Shown: piece by piece, positions 8,296 through 17,219 of the stretch
How positions within the stretch are numbered: position 1 is the stretch's first letter
Layout of the letters: each line of letters begins with the position of its first letter
Assembly (NCBI RefSeq): GCF_002836055.1
Contig: NZ_PJBS01000316.1
Coordinates: 1 to 45,746, forward strand
Source: Psychroflexus sp. MES1-P1E
GTDB taxonomy: Bacteria; Bacteroidota; Bacteroidia; Flavobacteriales; Flavobacteriaceae
Reading direction: 5' to 3'
DNA length: 45,746 bases
Position numbers and translations under genes: made by a program
Notes under the pieces: model-generated
What the model saw: the letters and a program-made list of their open reading frames with translations, nothing else
Told to the model about the DNA's origin: nothing
The model's database searches: none

Positions 8296-9462
8296 CTAAT
8301 TTAAAAGTTTTGATAATTTACTTAGACTTTTTGAAATTTCAGCTTCTGTATTATAACTGTGTAGGCAAAAGCGCAAACGCTCTTTCCCTTCAGGGACTGT
8401 TGGTGATAAGATGGCTCTTACATCAAAGCCTTCTGTCTGAAGTTGTTTTGAAATTGTCTTTACCTTTTGGTTTCCTCCAATCACACAGGATTGAATGGCC
8501 GAATTGCTTTCTATAAAATAGCTCGCTAGATTATGGGTCTTTAAAGTGTCTAAAAAATAAGAGATAATAGACCTTAAGCTTTCAAAATCTTGCGATTCCG
8601 TTCTCAGATAATCATGGGCTGCCCAGTTTCTAGCTATGGTATCTTGACCTGGAGCAGTGGTATAAATAAAGCTTTTAGCAAAATTGATCAAGTAATCTTG
8701 TAAATCCTGAGAGCCGACTATAAAAGCGCCATGGGATCCAAACGATTTACCAAAAGTAATAATTCGAGCAAAGATCTTATTCCCATAATCTCTATACCCT
8801 GTATTTGACAAGGTTCCTATAGCGTGAGCTTCATCCAAAATAAAGCAAGCTCCATAAGTTTCACAAACCTCTATGGCGGCCTCTACCTCTACTTCATCGC
8901 CATCCATTGAAAAAACATGTTCTGTAATAACATAAATGGTTTCAAATTGATTCTGAAATTTGGAAAGTTTAGCTTCCAAATCTTTTAGATTATTATGTTT
9001 AAACTTATAAGAACGAGCTGGACTCAACGAAATTCCATCTCTTATAGAGGCATGGCTCAATTCATCATATAAAATCAAATCATGAGATTGTGCAACAGAT
9101 GAGATAAGGCCTAAATTAGCGTCATAACCTGAGTTAAAGACCAAGGCACTTTCAGCATCATATTGCTTGGCTAAGTAGATTTCAAAATCTTTAATTAAAG
9201 GATAGTTTCCAGAAAGCAGTCTTGAACCAGAAGCCCCATGAAGCTGTCTGGAGTATTCTTTAAGTTTATCTTGAGCAAATTCAGAAATACTTTGTTTTTT
9301 AGAAAAACCTAAGTAATCGTTTGAAGAAAAATCAACTAAGGTTGGATCTGAAATCTTAAGCGCTCGGAAAGACCCTTCGTCTTTACGTCTATCAATTTTC
9401 TTTTGTAAAGTCTTAGGAAATTTAAGTTTTAGGGATTGAATCTTTTTCATTTTCACTTTCAT
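8296..9462 (-). CDS. bioF: 8-Amino-7-oxononanoate synthase (KAPA synthase)
   Basis: BioF condenses pimeloyl-ACP or pimeloyl-CoA with alanine to make KAPA, the first dedicated step of the biotin ring. The 388-residue alpha-oxoamine synthase shows SSNDYLGFS near residue 46, the GSRLLSGN segment near 79, DEAHAIGTL at 210 and the PLP Lys239 in ITFGKSFGSHGAF. Close relatives (Kbl, serine palmitoyltransferase) share the fold, but bioD and bioA next door settle the role. The start shown overlaps the end of mrpG by 41 nt. A second in-frame ATG at 9450 would cut this to 29 nt. AAGGAG lies 12 nt before the first ATG. Confidence 0.9.
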   Translation of the reverse strand: MKVKMKKIQSLKLKFPKTLQKKIDRRKDEGSFRALKISDPTLVDFSSNDYLGFSKKQSISEFAQDKLKEYSRQLHGASGSRLLSGNYPLIKDFEIYLAKQYDAESALVFNSGYDANLGLISSVAQSHDLILYDELSHASIRDGISLSPARSYKFKHNNLKDLEAKLSKFQNQFETIYVITEHVFSMDGDEVEVEAAIEVCETYGACFILDEAHAIGTLSNTGYRDYGNKIFARIITFGKSFGSHGAFIVGSQDLQDYLINFAKSFIYTTAPGQDTIARNWAAHDYLRTESQDFESLRSIISYFLDTLKTHNLASYFIESNSAIQSCVIGGNQKVKTISKQLQTEGFDVRAILSPTVPEGKERLRFCLHSYNTEAEISKSLSKLSKLLN

Positions 9463-9823
9463 TTTCTTTATCTTCTCCTTTTAATTCGTGGGTAGATTTA
9501 TTGTATTTACCTTTCAAATCATCAATAACAGAGTCACCCCATAGCTCATTTCCTATAAAATAAGAGGTTCTACCTATAAGGTGTGCTCCCACAGGAGCAG
9601 TGATTAAAATAAATATGATTACAGTAACCACACGTGTAAACACTGAAATTTCTAAAAAGAATAGAGCAGCAGAGACCAGTAATAATCCAACACCAAGAGT
9701 TGCCGCCTTGGTGTTGACAGAAATTCTAAGATATTGATCTGGCATTCTTAAAGTACCAACAGCTGCCAATAGAACAAAAAGCGCTCCAAGTCCAGAAGTG
9801 ATGCAAATGAGGATATCAATCAT
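9422..9823 (-). CDS. mrpG: Mrp Na+/H+ antiporter subunit G
   Basis: This 133-residue membrane protein has three hydrophobic segments and then a charged tail (DDLKGKYNKSTHELKGEDKENESENEK in pieces). The core, GALFVLLAAVGTLRMPDQYLRI and TAPVGAHLIGRTSYF, is typical of MrpG/MnhG/PhaG. It is a small subunit of the seven-protein Mrp antiporter in the inner membrane. It overlaps mrpF by 8 nt at its start and bioF by 41 nt at its end. The acidic Asn/Glu/Lys tail is encoded by the bases shared with bioF, so the tail may be an extension that arose with the overlap. Confidence 0.9.
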   Translation of the reverse strand: MIDILICITSGLGALFVLLAAVGTLRMPDQYLRISVNTKAATLGVGLLLVSAALFFLEISVFTRVVTVIIFILITAPVGAHLIGRTSYFIGNELWGDSVIDDLKGKYNKSTHELKGEDKENESENEKDSIPKT

Positions 9824-10091
9824 TTTTATTTCGTTTTTCTAAGTAATATGCAAAGGCTACGGTTCCTAAAAAAGCAATTAGAGCCAGAACCAGAGAAATG
9901 TCAAGGAATGTTGGTTTATCGCTTATGACACTATAAATCGCTATAATACCAATTCCAATAGTAATTAATAAATCTAAAGCAACAACACGATCTACAATGC
10001 TAGGCCCTTTAAAAAACCTCACAAAAACCAAAAGTGAGGAAATGGAAAGGATTGGTAAAATGATATAATATAAAAAATCGTGTACGTTCAT
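9816..10091 (-). CDS. mrpF: Mrp Na+/H+ antiporter subunit F
   Basis: This 91-residue protein has three membrane segments and the family motif RFFKGPSIVDRVVALDLL near residue 25, which is the MrpF/MnhF signature. It is a small subunit of the Mrp complex needed for Na+/H+ exchange. Its ATG overlaps the mrpE stop as ATGA (4 nt), and its end overlaps mrpG by 8 nt, as expected for a translationally coupled operon. Confidence 0.92.
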   Translation of the reverse strand: MNVHDFLYYIILPILSISSLLVFVRFFKGPSIVDRVVALDLLITIGIGIIAIYSVISDKPTFLDISLVLALIAFLGTVAFAYYLEKRNKND

Positions 10092-10570
10092 CGTAATATT
10101 TCTAATAAGCGTTTCTCAAATCCTGTCTTAATATCTGCTATAAATTCTTGTTTATCCTCTACATACATCGCATGAATATAAAGTACACTGCGGTCTGTAG
10201 AGACATCTAAAGCAAGTGTCCCTGGTGTAAGCGTTATCAAATTTGCTAAAAGAGTAATTTCTAAATCTGTTTTGGCGTCCAAAGGGACGGCAACAATGCC
10301 AGGCTTCATATTAAATTTTGGAGTACTGACTTCGTAGGCGACTTGAATATTTGCTTTGGTGAGTTCCCAGAGAAAAAAGAAAATAAATGAAATGATCCTA
10401 GGAATGATCTTAAAATATTTTTTGCTGTTTTTATCCTCCGCGCCGCTTAAAATCCAAAGGATAATAAAACTCAAAATAAATCCAAAGAGAAAATTATTGA
10501 ACTCGTAACCACCAGTCAAAAATACCCAAATGAGAGTCAACAAAATGTTAGATAAAAATTTACTTTTCAT
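10088..10570 (-). CDS. mrpE: Mrp Na+/H+ antiporter subunit E
   Basis: This 160-residue protein has two N-terminal membrane segments and then a cytoplasmic domain. The segment ELTKANIQVAYEVS near residue 70 and NLITLTPGTLALDVS near residue 112 are characteristic of MrpE/MnhE. It belongs to the Mrp complex in the inner membrane. It follows mrpD by 6 bp and overlaps mrpF by 4 nt. Confidence 0.92.
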   Translation of the reverse strand: MKSKFLSNILLTLIWVFLTGGYEFNNFLFGFILSFIILWILSGAEDKNSKKYFKIIPRIISFIFFFLWELTKANIQVAYEVSTPKFNMKPGIVAVPLDAKTDLEITLLANLITLTPGTLALDVSTDRSVLYIHAMYVEDKQEFIADIKTGFEKRLLEILR

Positions 10571-10576
10571 TTTGAC

Positions 10577-12085
10577 TTATCTTTTTAAAACAGCGTCTAT
10601 ATATAATTCGTTATTTATTAATTCTGAAGCTATTCTCTGAGACAACTGCTGAATGTGTTCCGCTCCAAATCCAATATATAAAGTTACAAAAGTTAGAAAA
10701 GCCACAGGGAATATAAAGGTGAATTTTTGTCCCAGCCTAAGTTGGTCAAAATAAATAAACTTTTTGGGAAGACTTAATTTTGGTTGATCTTTCCAAAAAA
10801 CCTCCGACCAAAGCTTGGCAATAACTATAAGAGTGATTAAACTTCCAAAGATTAAGGCTCCAAAGAACCAATATTGTTCTGCATTTAAGCTTGCTAAAAT
10901 CAATGAAATTTTAGGCCAATACCCCGATAGCGGGGGTATACCAATAAGAGAAAATAATGGAATTGCCATGAGTAAACTCAACTTGGGATAATTGGCGTAC
11001 AAACCACCTAGTTTCTTCATGTTATTTGTAGCTTTAATTCTATAAATCAAACCGCTTATCAGGAATAAATTCGTTTTGATGATGATATCGTGAATGAGAT
11101 AGAAGATAACGCCTGCCATAGCAACTTCCGTAAATAAGGCTAAACCTCCAATCATAAACCCAATATGACAAATGATAAAGTACATGAATACCTTCTTGAT
11201 ATTATTTTGAATAATAGCCCCAACACCACCACTAAAAATAGTCATGATAGCGAGGGTTAAGAGCAAGGTATTCAAAAAACCATCTCCCCCATAAATCAGT
11301 GTAAAAACACGTATTAAAGCATAAACTCCAACTTTGGTAAGCAGTCCTGCGAATATTGCAGAAACTGCTGATGGCGGGGTGTGGTAAGAGGCGGGAAGCC
11401 AAAAGTACAGAGGAAATATCGCCGATTTGATCCCAAAACCAACCAGAAACAAAACAGCACTTATTTCCACTAAGTTCCTATTTTGGACTTCAGCAATCTT
11501 CAATGAAATATCTGCCATATTCAAAGTCCCTACCAAACCATACAAAACTCCCAGAGCCGTCAAAAAAATCATAGACGCAAAGAAGTTAAGTGCAAAATAT
11601 TTAACAGCACCTTCCAATTGATTTTTTTCTCCCCCTATGCTTATCAAGACAAAAGAACTGATAATAATGATTTCAAACCACACATATAAGTTAAATATAT
11701 CTCCCGTTAAAAAGGCTCCGTTTAGCCCTAAGAGCAAAAAATGAAATACACTGAAATACCCAAATCTCAATCTAGCTCTTATAACAGATATCGTAGAAAA
11801 TATAGATACTGCAAAACCTGCAATAGCGGTAAGTAAAACTAAAGTCGCCGCCAACATATCTCCCACGAATACAATTCCAAAAGGCGCTTCCCAATTTCCA
11901 GATTGTACCACTTGTGTACCGTTATTATACACAAAAACAAAAACACAAATGGCGACAACTAGAGCTATAAAATTGGCAACTACGCTAAAGATTTTTTGAA
12001 AATCCACTTTGTTCCAGAAAAACATCAATACGATGCTGAAAAACAGGTGAACCACTAACGGTAGTATAATGATATCGTTTGTCAT
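10577..12085 (-). CDS. mrpD: Mrp Na+/H+ antiporter subunit D (NuoN/NuoM-like)
   Basis: This 502-residue protein has about 14 membrane segments and a proton-antiporter (Proton_antipo_M) core shared with complex I subunits. Visible markers are [21 protein letters not shown] around residue 125, with the conserved Glu of the fifth helix, [34 protein letters not shown] around 224, including the conserved Lys, and [13 protein letters not shown] near 360. It is one of the two ion-translocating subunits of the Mrp complex. Its ATG overlaps the mrpC TGA by 4 nt. Confidence 0.93.
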   Translation of the reverse strand: MTNDIIILPLVVHLFFSIVLMFFWNKVDFQKIFSVVANFIALVVAICVFVFVYNNGTQVVQSGNWEAPFGIVFVGDMLAATLVLLTAIAGFAVSIFSTISVIRARLRFGYFSVFHFLLLGLNGAFLTGDIFNLYVWFEIIIISSFVLISIGGEKNQLEGAVKYFALNFFASMIFLTALGVLYGLVGTLNMADISLKIAEVQNRNLVEISAVLFLVGFGIKSAIFPLYFWLPASYHTPPSAVSAIFAGLLTKVGVYALIRVFTLIYGGDGFLNTLLLTLAIMTIFSGGVGAIIQNNIKKVFMYFIICHIGFMIGGLALFTEVAMAGVIFYLIHDIIIKTNLFLISGLIYRIKATNNMKKLGGLYANYPKLSLLMAIPLFSLIGIPPLSGYWPKISLILASLNAEQYWFFGALIFGSLITLIVIAKLWSEVFWKDQPKLSLPKKFIYFDQLRLGQKFTFIFPVAFLTFVTLYIGFGAEHIQQLSQRIASELINNELYIDAVLKR

Positions 12086-12435
12086 GAATCTTCGTCTGTA
12101 GTATTAAGTTGGTCTAAGTCGTCTGTTTTAAGGACTTTAAAAGTTCGCTTCATAAGTATAATAGCAAAGGCTTGTAACCCAAAACTAATGACTATGGCTG
12201 TGAGTATTAAGGCTTGTGGAATTGGATCTGCATAAACTCCTTCTAAAACTTTTTCTGCAGAATCTATAATTGGAGGCTTCCCTTTGGTGATACGACCTAA
12301 AACAAATATCAACAAGTTCACTCCATTTCCAAGAAGGATGATACCCAGAATAAGTTTCACCATGCTTCGACGCATAATCATATAAATACCAGAGGCATAC
12401 AAAACACCAGTAATAATTGCTAAGAGTATTTCCAT
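12082..12435 (-). CDS. mrpC: Mrp Na+/H+ antiporter subunit C (NuoK-like)
   Basis: This 117-residue protein has three membrane helices. It shows the NuoK/MnhC pattern with [17 protein letters not shown] in the second helix and [20 protein letters not shown] in the third. It is part of the Mrp complex. It starts directly after the mrpB stop and overlaps mrpD by 4 nt. Confidence 0.93.
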   Translation of the reverse strand: MEILLAIITGVLYASGIYMIMRRSMVKLILGIILLGNGVNLLIFVLGRITKGKPPIIDSAEKVLEGVYADPIPQALILTAIVISFGLQAFAIILMKRTFKVLKTDDLDQLNTTDEDS

Positions 12436-12849
12436 TTAAGCAGATTCTGAAATTGTAAAAATGATCGTTAAGGACGCTCCTATCACGACTAGATATACTC
12501 CGAGGTCAAAAAATAACGCTGACCCAATTGCGCCGATGACTGGTATTGGATTTTCCGCCCAAAGTCCGGTCATAAAAGGCAAATCTGAAAAAACCATTGG
12601 AGCAATTCCACTTAAGAAAGCCACTAAAAGACCTAATGGCATCAAAAACCCTGGATGCAATTTTAATATGGTTCTCGTCTTATCCAATCCATGGGAAAAA
12701 GCATGCAAAACAAAAGCAATCGCGGCAACGAGACCACCAACAAATCCTCCCCCTGGTAAATAATGACCTCTAAGTAAAATAAACACAGAGAAGATTAATA
12801 ATACCGGAAGCAAGTAACTAGATGCTGATTTTAAAATTAAGGTCCTCAT
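12436..12849 (-). CDS. mrpB: Mrp Na+/H+ antiporter subunit B
   Basis: This 137-residue protein has four membrane helices and the MnhB motif GHYLPGGGFVGGLVAAIAFVL near residue 28, followed by FDLGVYLVVIGASLTI near the end. It is a separate MrpB subunit, so the operon has the seven-gene arrangement rather than a fused A/B protein. It starts 1 bp after the mrpA stop. Confidence 0.93.
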   Translation of the reverse strand: MRTLILKSASSYLLPVLLIFSVFILLRGHYLPGGGFVGGLVAAIAFVLHAFSHGLDKTRTILKLHPGFLMPLGLLVAFLSGIAPMVFSDLPFMTGLWAENPIPVIGAIGSALFFDLGVYLVVIGASLTIIFTISESA

Positions 12850-12850
12850 A

Positions 12851-15157
12851 TTATTTTTTGTCTTTTGTCTTTAGCTTCAATTTCAGTAATCCAAAAACTC
12901 CTAAAGCCGCTACTATAAGTACTGAAATTTCTATTATCGTATCTGTCCCTCTGAAATCTACCAAAATAACATTGACTATATTTTTACCATGTGCTAACTT
13001 ATAAGCATTTTCAGCATAGAATTCTGTGACTTCGGTGTTTTTAGGTTCACTTAAAACTTTTAAGATAAGAATCGTAATTAAGACACCAAAGCTTACGGAG
13101 ATTATACCGTGTTTTATCCTAAGTCGAATATCAGATAGATTCAAGTATTTAGGTAATTTGTAAAGTACCAAAACAAATAAAATAACAGTAAGGGTATCTA
13201 CAGAAAATTGAGTCATCGCTAAGTCCGGTGCACTATAAAATAGAAATAGCAAACTGAAAGATAGACCTACGACTCCCAAGGAAGCTACAGCAGCCAGCCT
13301 AGATTTGGTAAAGACAGTATATAAAACACCTAAAAGTAACATTATCAAAATTGAGATCTCATAAATGGTCAATTCTGCAAGCGAAGAGGTGTCTATACTT
13401 AAAGAAAAGTCTGAAAAGATTAAATATCCCAACAGCAAAATAAGAAAGCTTACAACTATAAAAAGATAATGCCTTAAATAACCTGTCTGAAAAAAATTAG
13501 TCCAGAATTTAGAAAACACAGCGAAGCCCTCAGATAGGTTTAATAGCAGTGTTTTGGGTGCTATTGAATCAAGTTTTGCAATGGTAACCTCCAGTGAGTG
13601 CTTTGGTTTCAAAACAAAATATAAAACGGTCCCCAAAACAAGTGTAGTAGCACTAAGAGCAAGAATTGGATTAAAGCCATGCCATAGTTTAAGATGAAAC
13701 TCCTCAAACTGAAGCGCTTGTGCCATTGCAATAGGCTTTGCTACAGCGGTTTCAATAAGACCAGGAAAAAGACCAAATACCAATCCAGCAAGAGTCATTA
13801 TAAGAGGTGGAATCCACATCAACGGACTTGGTAATCGAATTTTTTCAAACTTTTTAGGTAGTTTACCCATAAAAGGCTTTACTCCCGCTATGAAACCAGC
13901 ATAGAACAATAACACGTTTGTGGATAGAGCTATAATGGTGAGTAAGATCGCATTATCTTTAAAATGCAAAGTAGATTCATAAATTAAGTCTTTCCCTACA
14001 AAACCCAAAGTAGGAGGAACACCACCACTAATAAGTGCAGCGATAAAGCCAGCTATAGCTACGGGCAGCATGACTTTTCTAAGACCTGCAAGTTGAGTTA
14101 CATCTCTGGTCCCTGTTTCATGATCTATAATGCCGGTAATCAAAAATAAAGAAGCTTTATAAAGAGCGTGAACCACAATAAAAACTGCGGCGGCGACAAG
14201 AGCTGCTTGGGTACCAATTCCAATCAAAAACACCAAAATTCCTAATGCTGCGATAGTTGAGTAGGCTAAAATCCCTTTAAGATCTGTTCTAAAAATAATA
14301 TGGATGGCAGAGTAAATCATCGTAATCCCCCCCACTACAATCAATACGGTATGCCAAATTTCTGCACCATTTAAAACAGGGGTCATTCTGAATAATAAAT
14401 AAACTCCTGCCTTTACCATCGTTGCAGAATGCAAATAGGTAGACACGGGTGTTGGAGCCTTCATCGCTTCAGGTAACCAGAAATGAAATGGAAACTGTGC
14501 AGATTTAGTGAAAGCAGCACTAAATATAAAGATTAGGATTAAAACATAATGCGAGCTATCGGCTATGGCTTCTCTTGAAGATAGCATTTCGGAAATACGA
14601 TAGGTGCCAGCAACATCTCCAAGAAGAATAGCACCGCCTAAAAGCATTAATCCTCCAATACCAGTTACACCAAGAGCAATTAATGCAGATTTTCTAGAAT
14701 CCTCTTTATCGTTGTTAAAACCGATTAAATAAAAGGAGGAGATGCTCGTTAGCTCCCAAAAAATAAACATAGACATCAGGTTGTCTGACAGAACTAAGCC
14801 AAGCATTGCTGCCATAAAAAGGCTCAGATAGCCGTAAAACCTGTCTAAATAGTTATGATTTTTTAGATAAGCAGAAGAATATACAAAAACCATGGTACCT
14901 ACACCCGTAATCATTAAAGCAAATAGAAGTGACAACCCGTCTAAGGTAAAGCTAAGATTAACTCCAAAACTGGGGACCCATTCGTGATTTTCGTAAAAAA
15001 CTTTACCATCAGCTATTTCACTGATGAATGTGGAGAAATAAATAAAAAGACTCAACGGGATTAACGAAGACAATACAGCCAGTCTGCCTCTTAGATAAGA
15101 GCCTGAGAATACTAAAAATAAAGAAAACAAGAATCCTAAAAGTACTGCTTCTAGCAT
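12851..15157 (-). CDS. mrpA: Mrp Na+/H+ antiporter subunit A (NuoL-like plus MbhD/E-like tail)
   Basis: This 768-residue protein is the largest Mrp subunit and has about 20 membrane helices. The first 500 residues are NuoL-like: FWELTSISSFYLIGFNND around 132, FPFHFWLPEAMKAPTPVSTYLHSATMVKAGVYLLFRM around 222 and GVPPTLGFVGKDLIYES around 380. The last 200 residues match the MbhD/MbhE extension, with SAPDLAMTQFSVDTLTV and NVILVDFRGTDTIIEISVLIVAALGVFGLL. Length is normal for MrpA. The complex exports Na+ in exchange for H+ and supports salt and alkali tolerance. As the first gene of the run it has a TATATTTG promoter box just upstream. Confidence 0.95.
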   Translation of the reverse strand: MLEAVLLGFLFSLFLVFSGSYLRGRLAVLSSLIPLSLFIYFSTFISEIADGKVFYENHEWVPSFGVNLSFTLDGLSLLFALMITGVGTMVFVYSSAYLKNHNYLDRFYGYLSLFMAAMLGLVLSDNLMSMFIFWELTSISSFYLIGFNNDKEDSRKSALIALGVTGIGGLMLLGGAILLGDVAGTYRISEMLSSREAIADSSHYVLILIFIFSAAFTKSAQFPFHFWLPEAMKAPTPVSTYLHSATMVKAGVYLLFRMTPVLNGAEIWHTVLIVVGGITMIYSAIHIIFRTDLKGILAYSTIAALGILVFLIGIGTQAALVAAAVFIVVHALYKASLFLITGIIDHETGTRDVTQLAGLRKVMLPVAIAGFIAALISGGVPPTLGFVGKDLIYESTLHFKDNAILLTIIALSTNVLLFYAGFIAGVKPFMGKLPKKFEKIRLPSPLMWIPPLIMTLAGLVFGLFPGLIETAVAKPIAMAQALQFEEFHLKLWHGFNPILALSATTLVLGTVLYFVLKPKHSLEVTIAKLDSIAPKTLLLNLSEGFAVFSKFWTNFFQTGYLRHYLFIVVSFLILLLGYLIFSDFSLSIDTSSLAELTIYEISILIMLLLGVLYTVFTKSRLAAVASLGVVGLSFSLLFLFYSAPDLAMTQFSVDTLTVILFVLVLYKLPKYLNLSDIRLRIKHGIISVSFGVLITILILKVLSEPKNTEVTEFYAENAYKLAHGKNIVNVILVDFRGTDTIIEISVLIVAALGVFGLLKLKLKTKDKK

Positions 15158-15175
15158 GTGTAAAATTATTTATGA

Positions 15176-15183
15176 CAAATATA
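15176..15183 (-). promoter_or_regulatory. Likely -7 box of the mrp-bio operon
   Basis: The minus strand reads TATATTTG, a full match to TAnnTTTG, 18 nt before the mrpA ATG. A TTG at the minus-strand complement of 15209-15211 is 25 nt upstream, slightly longer than the usual spacing. Confidence 0.5.
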
Positions 15184-15254
15184 TCGTTTATTGATGAAGA
15201 GTCTATCTCAAATAAGAAAAGCTCTAATGAATTTACATAGAGCAAAACCTAAAT

Positions 15255-15287
15255 AAAAATGCTATTTACCTTTTCAACAGCATTTTT
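15255..15287 (-). terminator. Probable terminator after the osmC-like gene
   Basis: A 9-bp perfect stem (AAAAATGCT at 15255-15263 with AGCATTTTT at 15279-15287) has a 15-nt loop and a T-rich 3' arm on the minus strand. It lies about 18 nt past the osmC-like stop codon. The stem is AT-rich, so strength is uncertain. Confidence 0.5.
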
Positions 15288-15304
15288 ATAGATAATCATT
15301 AGTG

Positions 15305-15718
15305 TTACTGAACTAAAGCAGCATCTACTGAAATTTCAGTAGATAAAAGCTTAGAAATTGGGCAATTTTTTTCAGCTTTTTCAACTAAATTATCGAATTT
15401 CTCTTGACTAATTTCTGGTATTTTAGCTACAAGTGTGAGATGAGAATTTGTGATAGACCCCTCTTTAAGCGTAATCTCCCCTTTAGTTTCAAGACTTTCA
15501 GGAGTATACCCCTCCTCTGTTAAAAAAGCGGACAATTGCATTGAAAAACATCCTGCGTGAGCAGCTGCAATTAATTCTTCAGGATTTGTCCCTTTTCCAT
15601 CTTCAAATCTAGACATAAAAGAATAAGGTGTAAGGTTTAAAATACCGCTCTGTGAAGAGAGGCTTCCTTTACCTTCTTTAATGCTGCCTTCCCAAATTGC
15701 TTTCGCATGTCTTTTCAT
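15305..15718 (-). CDS. OsmC-family peroxiredoxin
   Basis: This 137-residue protein is of the OsmC/Ohr superfamily, thiol peroxidases that reduce organic hydroperoxides in the cytosol. The two redox cysteines are visible: Cys57 in AAAHAGCFSMQLSAFL and Cys119 in EKNCPISKLLS. The N-terminal AIWEGSIKEGKGSLSSQSG and PEELIAAAHAGC place it in the OsmC branch rather than Ohr. Length is as expected. It is a single gene with its own terminator, upstream of the mrp operon and downstream of the DUF2007 gene on the same strand. Confidence 0.9.
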   Translation of the reverse strand: MKRHAKAIWEGSIKEGKGSLSSQSGILNLTPYSFMSRFEDGKGTNPEELIAAAHAGCFSMQLSAFLTEEGYTPESLETKGEITLKEGSITNSHLTLVAKIPEISQEKFDNLVEKAEKNCPISKLLSTEISVDAALVQ

Positions 15719-15809
15719 AACTTTTTATTTTTTTTGAAAATTAAAAAATAATCATTTATCTCACTAGATTTTCAAATAACATTAACCTAAGTTACAATTT
15801 TAAAATCTA

Positions 15810-16013
15810 CTAGCTTTTTTGAAATTTCTCAATAATCGCTTTAGCCTTGTCTTCATTATTTTTAGAAACAAAGAGTTCATACTGACCAAAAATACCAGCA
15901 TAGGAGCTGTCCATTTTATCTTTTTCAAAACAGTCTATATCCTCCGACATCAACAGGTTCTTAATTCCCATTAATTCTACTTTAGACGTTGTTGTAAAAA
16001 TTTTAATTTCCAT
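15810..16013 (-). CDS. DUF2007 family small protein
   Basis: This 67-residue protein begins at the ATG at 16013. A TTG three codons earlier is possible but less likely. It has the DUF2007 pattern: KIFTTTSKVELMGIKNLLMSEDIDCF, then GQYELFVSKNNEDKAKAIIEKF, an alpha/beta ferredoxin-like fold. Such proteins are described as putative signal-transducing or metal-binding proteins, but the function is not known. It follows thiL by 19 bp and is probably co-transcribed with it. Confidence 0.8.
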   Translation of the reverse strand: MEIKIFTTTSKVELMGIKNLLMSEDIDCFEKDKMDSSYAGIFGQYELFVSKNNEDKAKAIIEKFQKS

Positions 16014-16032
16014 AAGTTCCAAAATTTAGTTT

Positions 16033-17088
16033 CTAATCTTCCTCCTCCTCATTCATCCCGTTCCAGCCTCTAGCCTTAATTGGGATTTTAGTATTCATCC
16101 TAGAAATGAGATGAATCCCTTCACTTTCCTCAGCCATATGACCGATAATCGTTAAATGTGGGTTCGCTTTTATTTTTTTAAAATCATTTTGATCTACCGT
16201 AAATAAGAGTTCGTAATCTTCCCCTCCATTTAGAACCACTGTAGTAGAGTCCAACTTAAATTCTTCGCAAGTTGAAATGCACATTGGATCAAGAGGAAGT
16301 TTATCTTCAAACAGGTTTGCGCCAACTTTAGAATGTTTGCATAAGTGCATCAACTCTGAAGATAATCCATCACTAATGTCAATCATAGAAGTCGGTTTTA
16401 CCTCCAAAGCAGCTAACAGTTCTACAATATCTTTTCTCGCTTCAGGCTTTAATTGCCGCTCTACTATATAATTGTATTTCTCGAGATCTGGCTGTGCGTC
16501 TGGGTTCACTTTAAACACCTCATTTTCTCTTTGCAACACCTTTAGCCCTAAAAAAGCACCTCCTAGATCACCTGAGACAACAAGTAAATCATTAGGTTTG
16601 GCACCACTTCTATAGGTAATATCCTCTTTTTCGGCTTGACCAATCGCCGTAACACTTATCGTTAAGCCTTTTGTAGCAGAAGTGGTGTCTCCACCAACAA
16701 CATCTACATCGTACAACTCTGCGGCTGTCGCAATTCCACTATACAACTCTTCCAAGGCTTCCACTGTAAAGCGATTGGAACACGCAATAGAAACTGTGAT
16801 CTGCTCTGCTTTTGCATTCATAGCATACACATCAGATAAATTTACCATAACAGCCTTATAGCCTAAGTGTTTTAAGGGCATGTAGGCGAGATCGAAATGA
16901 ACACCTTCTACCAAAAGATCTGTAGTCACCACTGTATGCTTATCGTGTTTTAAAACTGCTGCATCATCACCGATACCAGTGATTGTAGAGGTTTGCTTAA
17001 TTTTAAAAAATTGGGTCAAGTGGTCTATTAAACCAAACTCACCAAGTTCTGATAATTTGGTTTTACTCTCTTTTGTATTTTGAAACAT
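16033..17088 (-). CDS. thiL: Thiamine-monophosphate kinase
   Basis: ThiL phosphorylates thiamine monophosphate to the active cofactor thiamine diphosphate, using ATP, in the cytosol. The 351-residue protein has the PurM-like layout: the N-terminal LGEFGLIDHLTQFF, the Mg/ATP motif GIGDDAAVLKHDKHTVVTTDLLVEGVHFDL in segments around residue 40, DVVGGDTTSATKGLTIS near 128, SMIDISDGLSSELMHLCKHS near 233 and NGGEDYELLFTV near 283. Length is normal for the family. It has a TAACTTTG box 20 nt before its ATG. No TPP riboswitch was seen upstream. Confidence 0.94.
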   Translation of the reverse strand: MFQNTKESKTKLSELGEFGLIDHLTQFFKIKQTSTITGIGDDAAVLKHDKHTVVTTDLLVEGVHFDLAYMPLKHLGYKAVMVNLSDVYAMNAKAEQITVSIACSNRFTVEALEELYSGIATAAELYDVDVVGGDTTSATKGLTISVTAIGQAEKEDITYRSGAKPNDLLVVSGDLGGAFLGLKVLQRENEVFKVNPDAQPDLEKYNYIVERQLKPEARKDIVELLAALEVKPTSMIDISDGLSSELMHLCKHSKVGANLFEDKLPLDPMCISTCEEFKLDSTTVVLNGGEDYELLFTVDQNDFKKIKANPHLTIIGHMAEESEGIHLISRMNTKIPIKARGWNGMNEEEED

Positions 17089-17107
17089 AACATTTTCAGT
17101 TTGATTG

Positions 17108-17115
17108 CAAAGTTA
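17108..17115 (-). promoter_or_regulatory. Likely -7 box of thiL
   Basis: The minus strand reads TAACTTTG, matching TAnnTTTG, 20 nt before the thiL ATG. The same 8-mer occurs before bioA and the CPA1 antiporter gene. No clear TTG -33 box was seen. Confidence 0.5.
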
Positions 17116-17177
17116 CTTAAAGGAATTGAGAAGGACAGTATATTTAAGCTGACCTCTATTGATCTAAAAATAAAACC

Positions 17178-17205
17178 TTGTCTTGAGAATAATTAGTTAC
17201 ATTTG
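17178..17205 (+). promoter_or_regulatory. Promoter of the LVIVD-propeller-MbnP-MbnH operon
   Basis: A TTG at 17178-17180 and TACATTTG at 17198-17205 are separated by 17 nt, matching the Bacteroidota -33/-7 layout. Transcription would start near 17212, leaving a leader of only about 8 nt before the TTG start codon. Confidence 0.6.
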
Positions 17206-17219
17206 GAAAAAAAAACATT

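Noticed and set aside
17089-17219. A TPP riboswitch upstream of thiL
   Set aside because: No conserved TPP-riboswitch core (such as CTGAGA with its paired stems) is visible in this short region.
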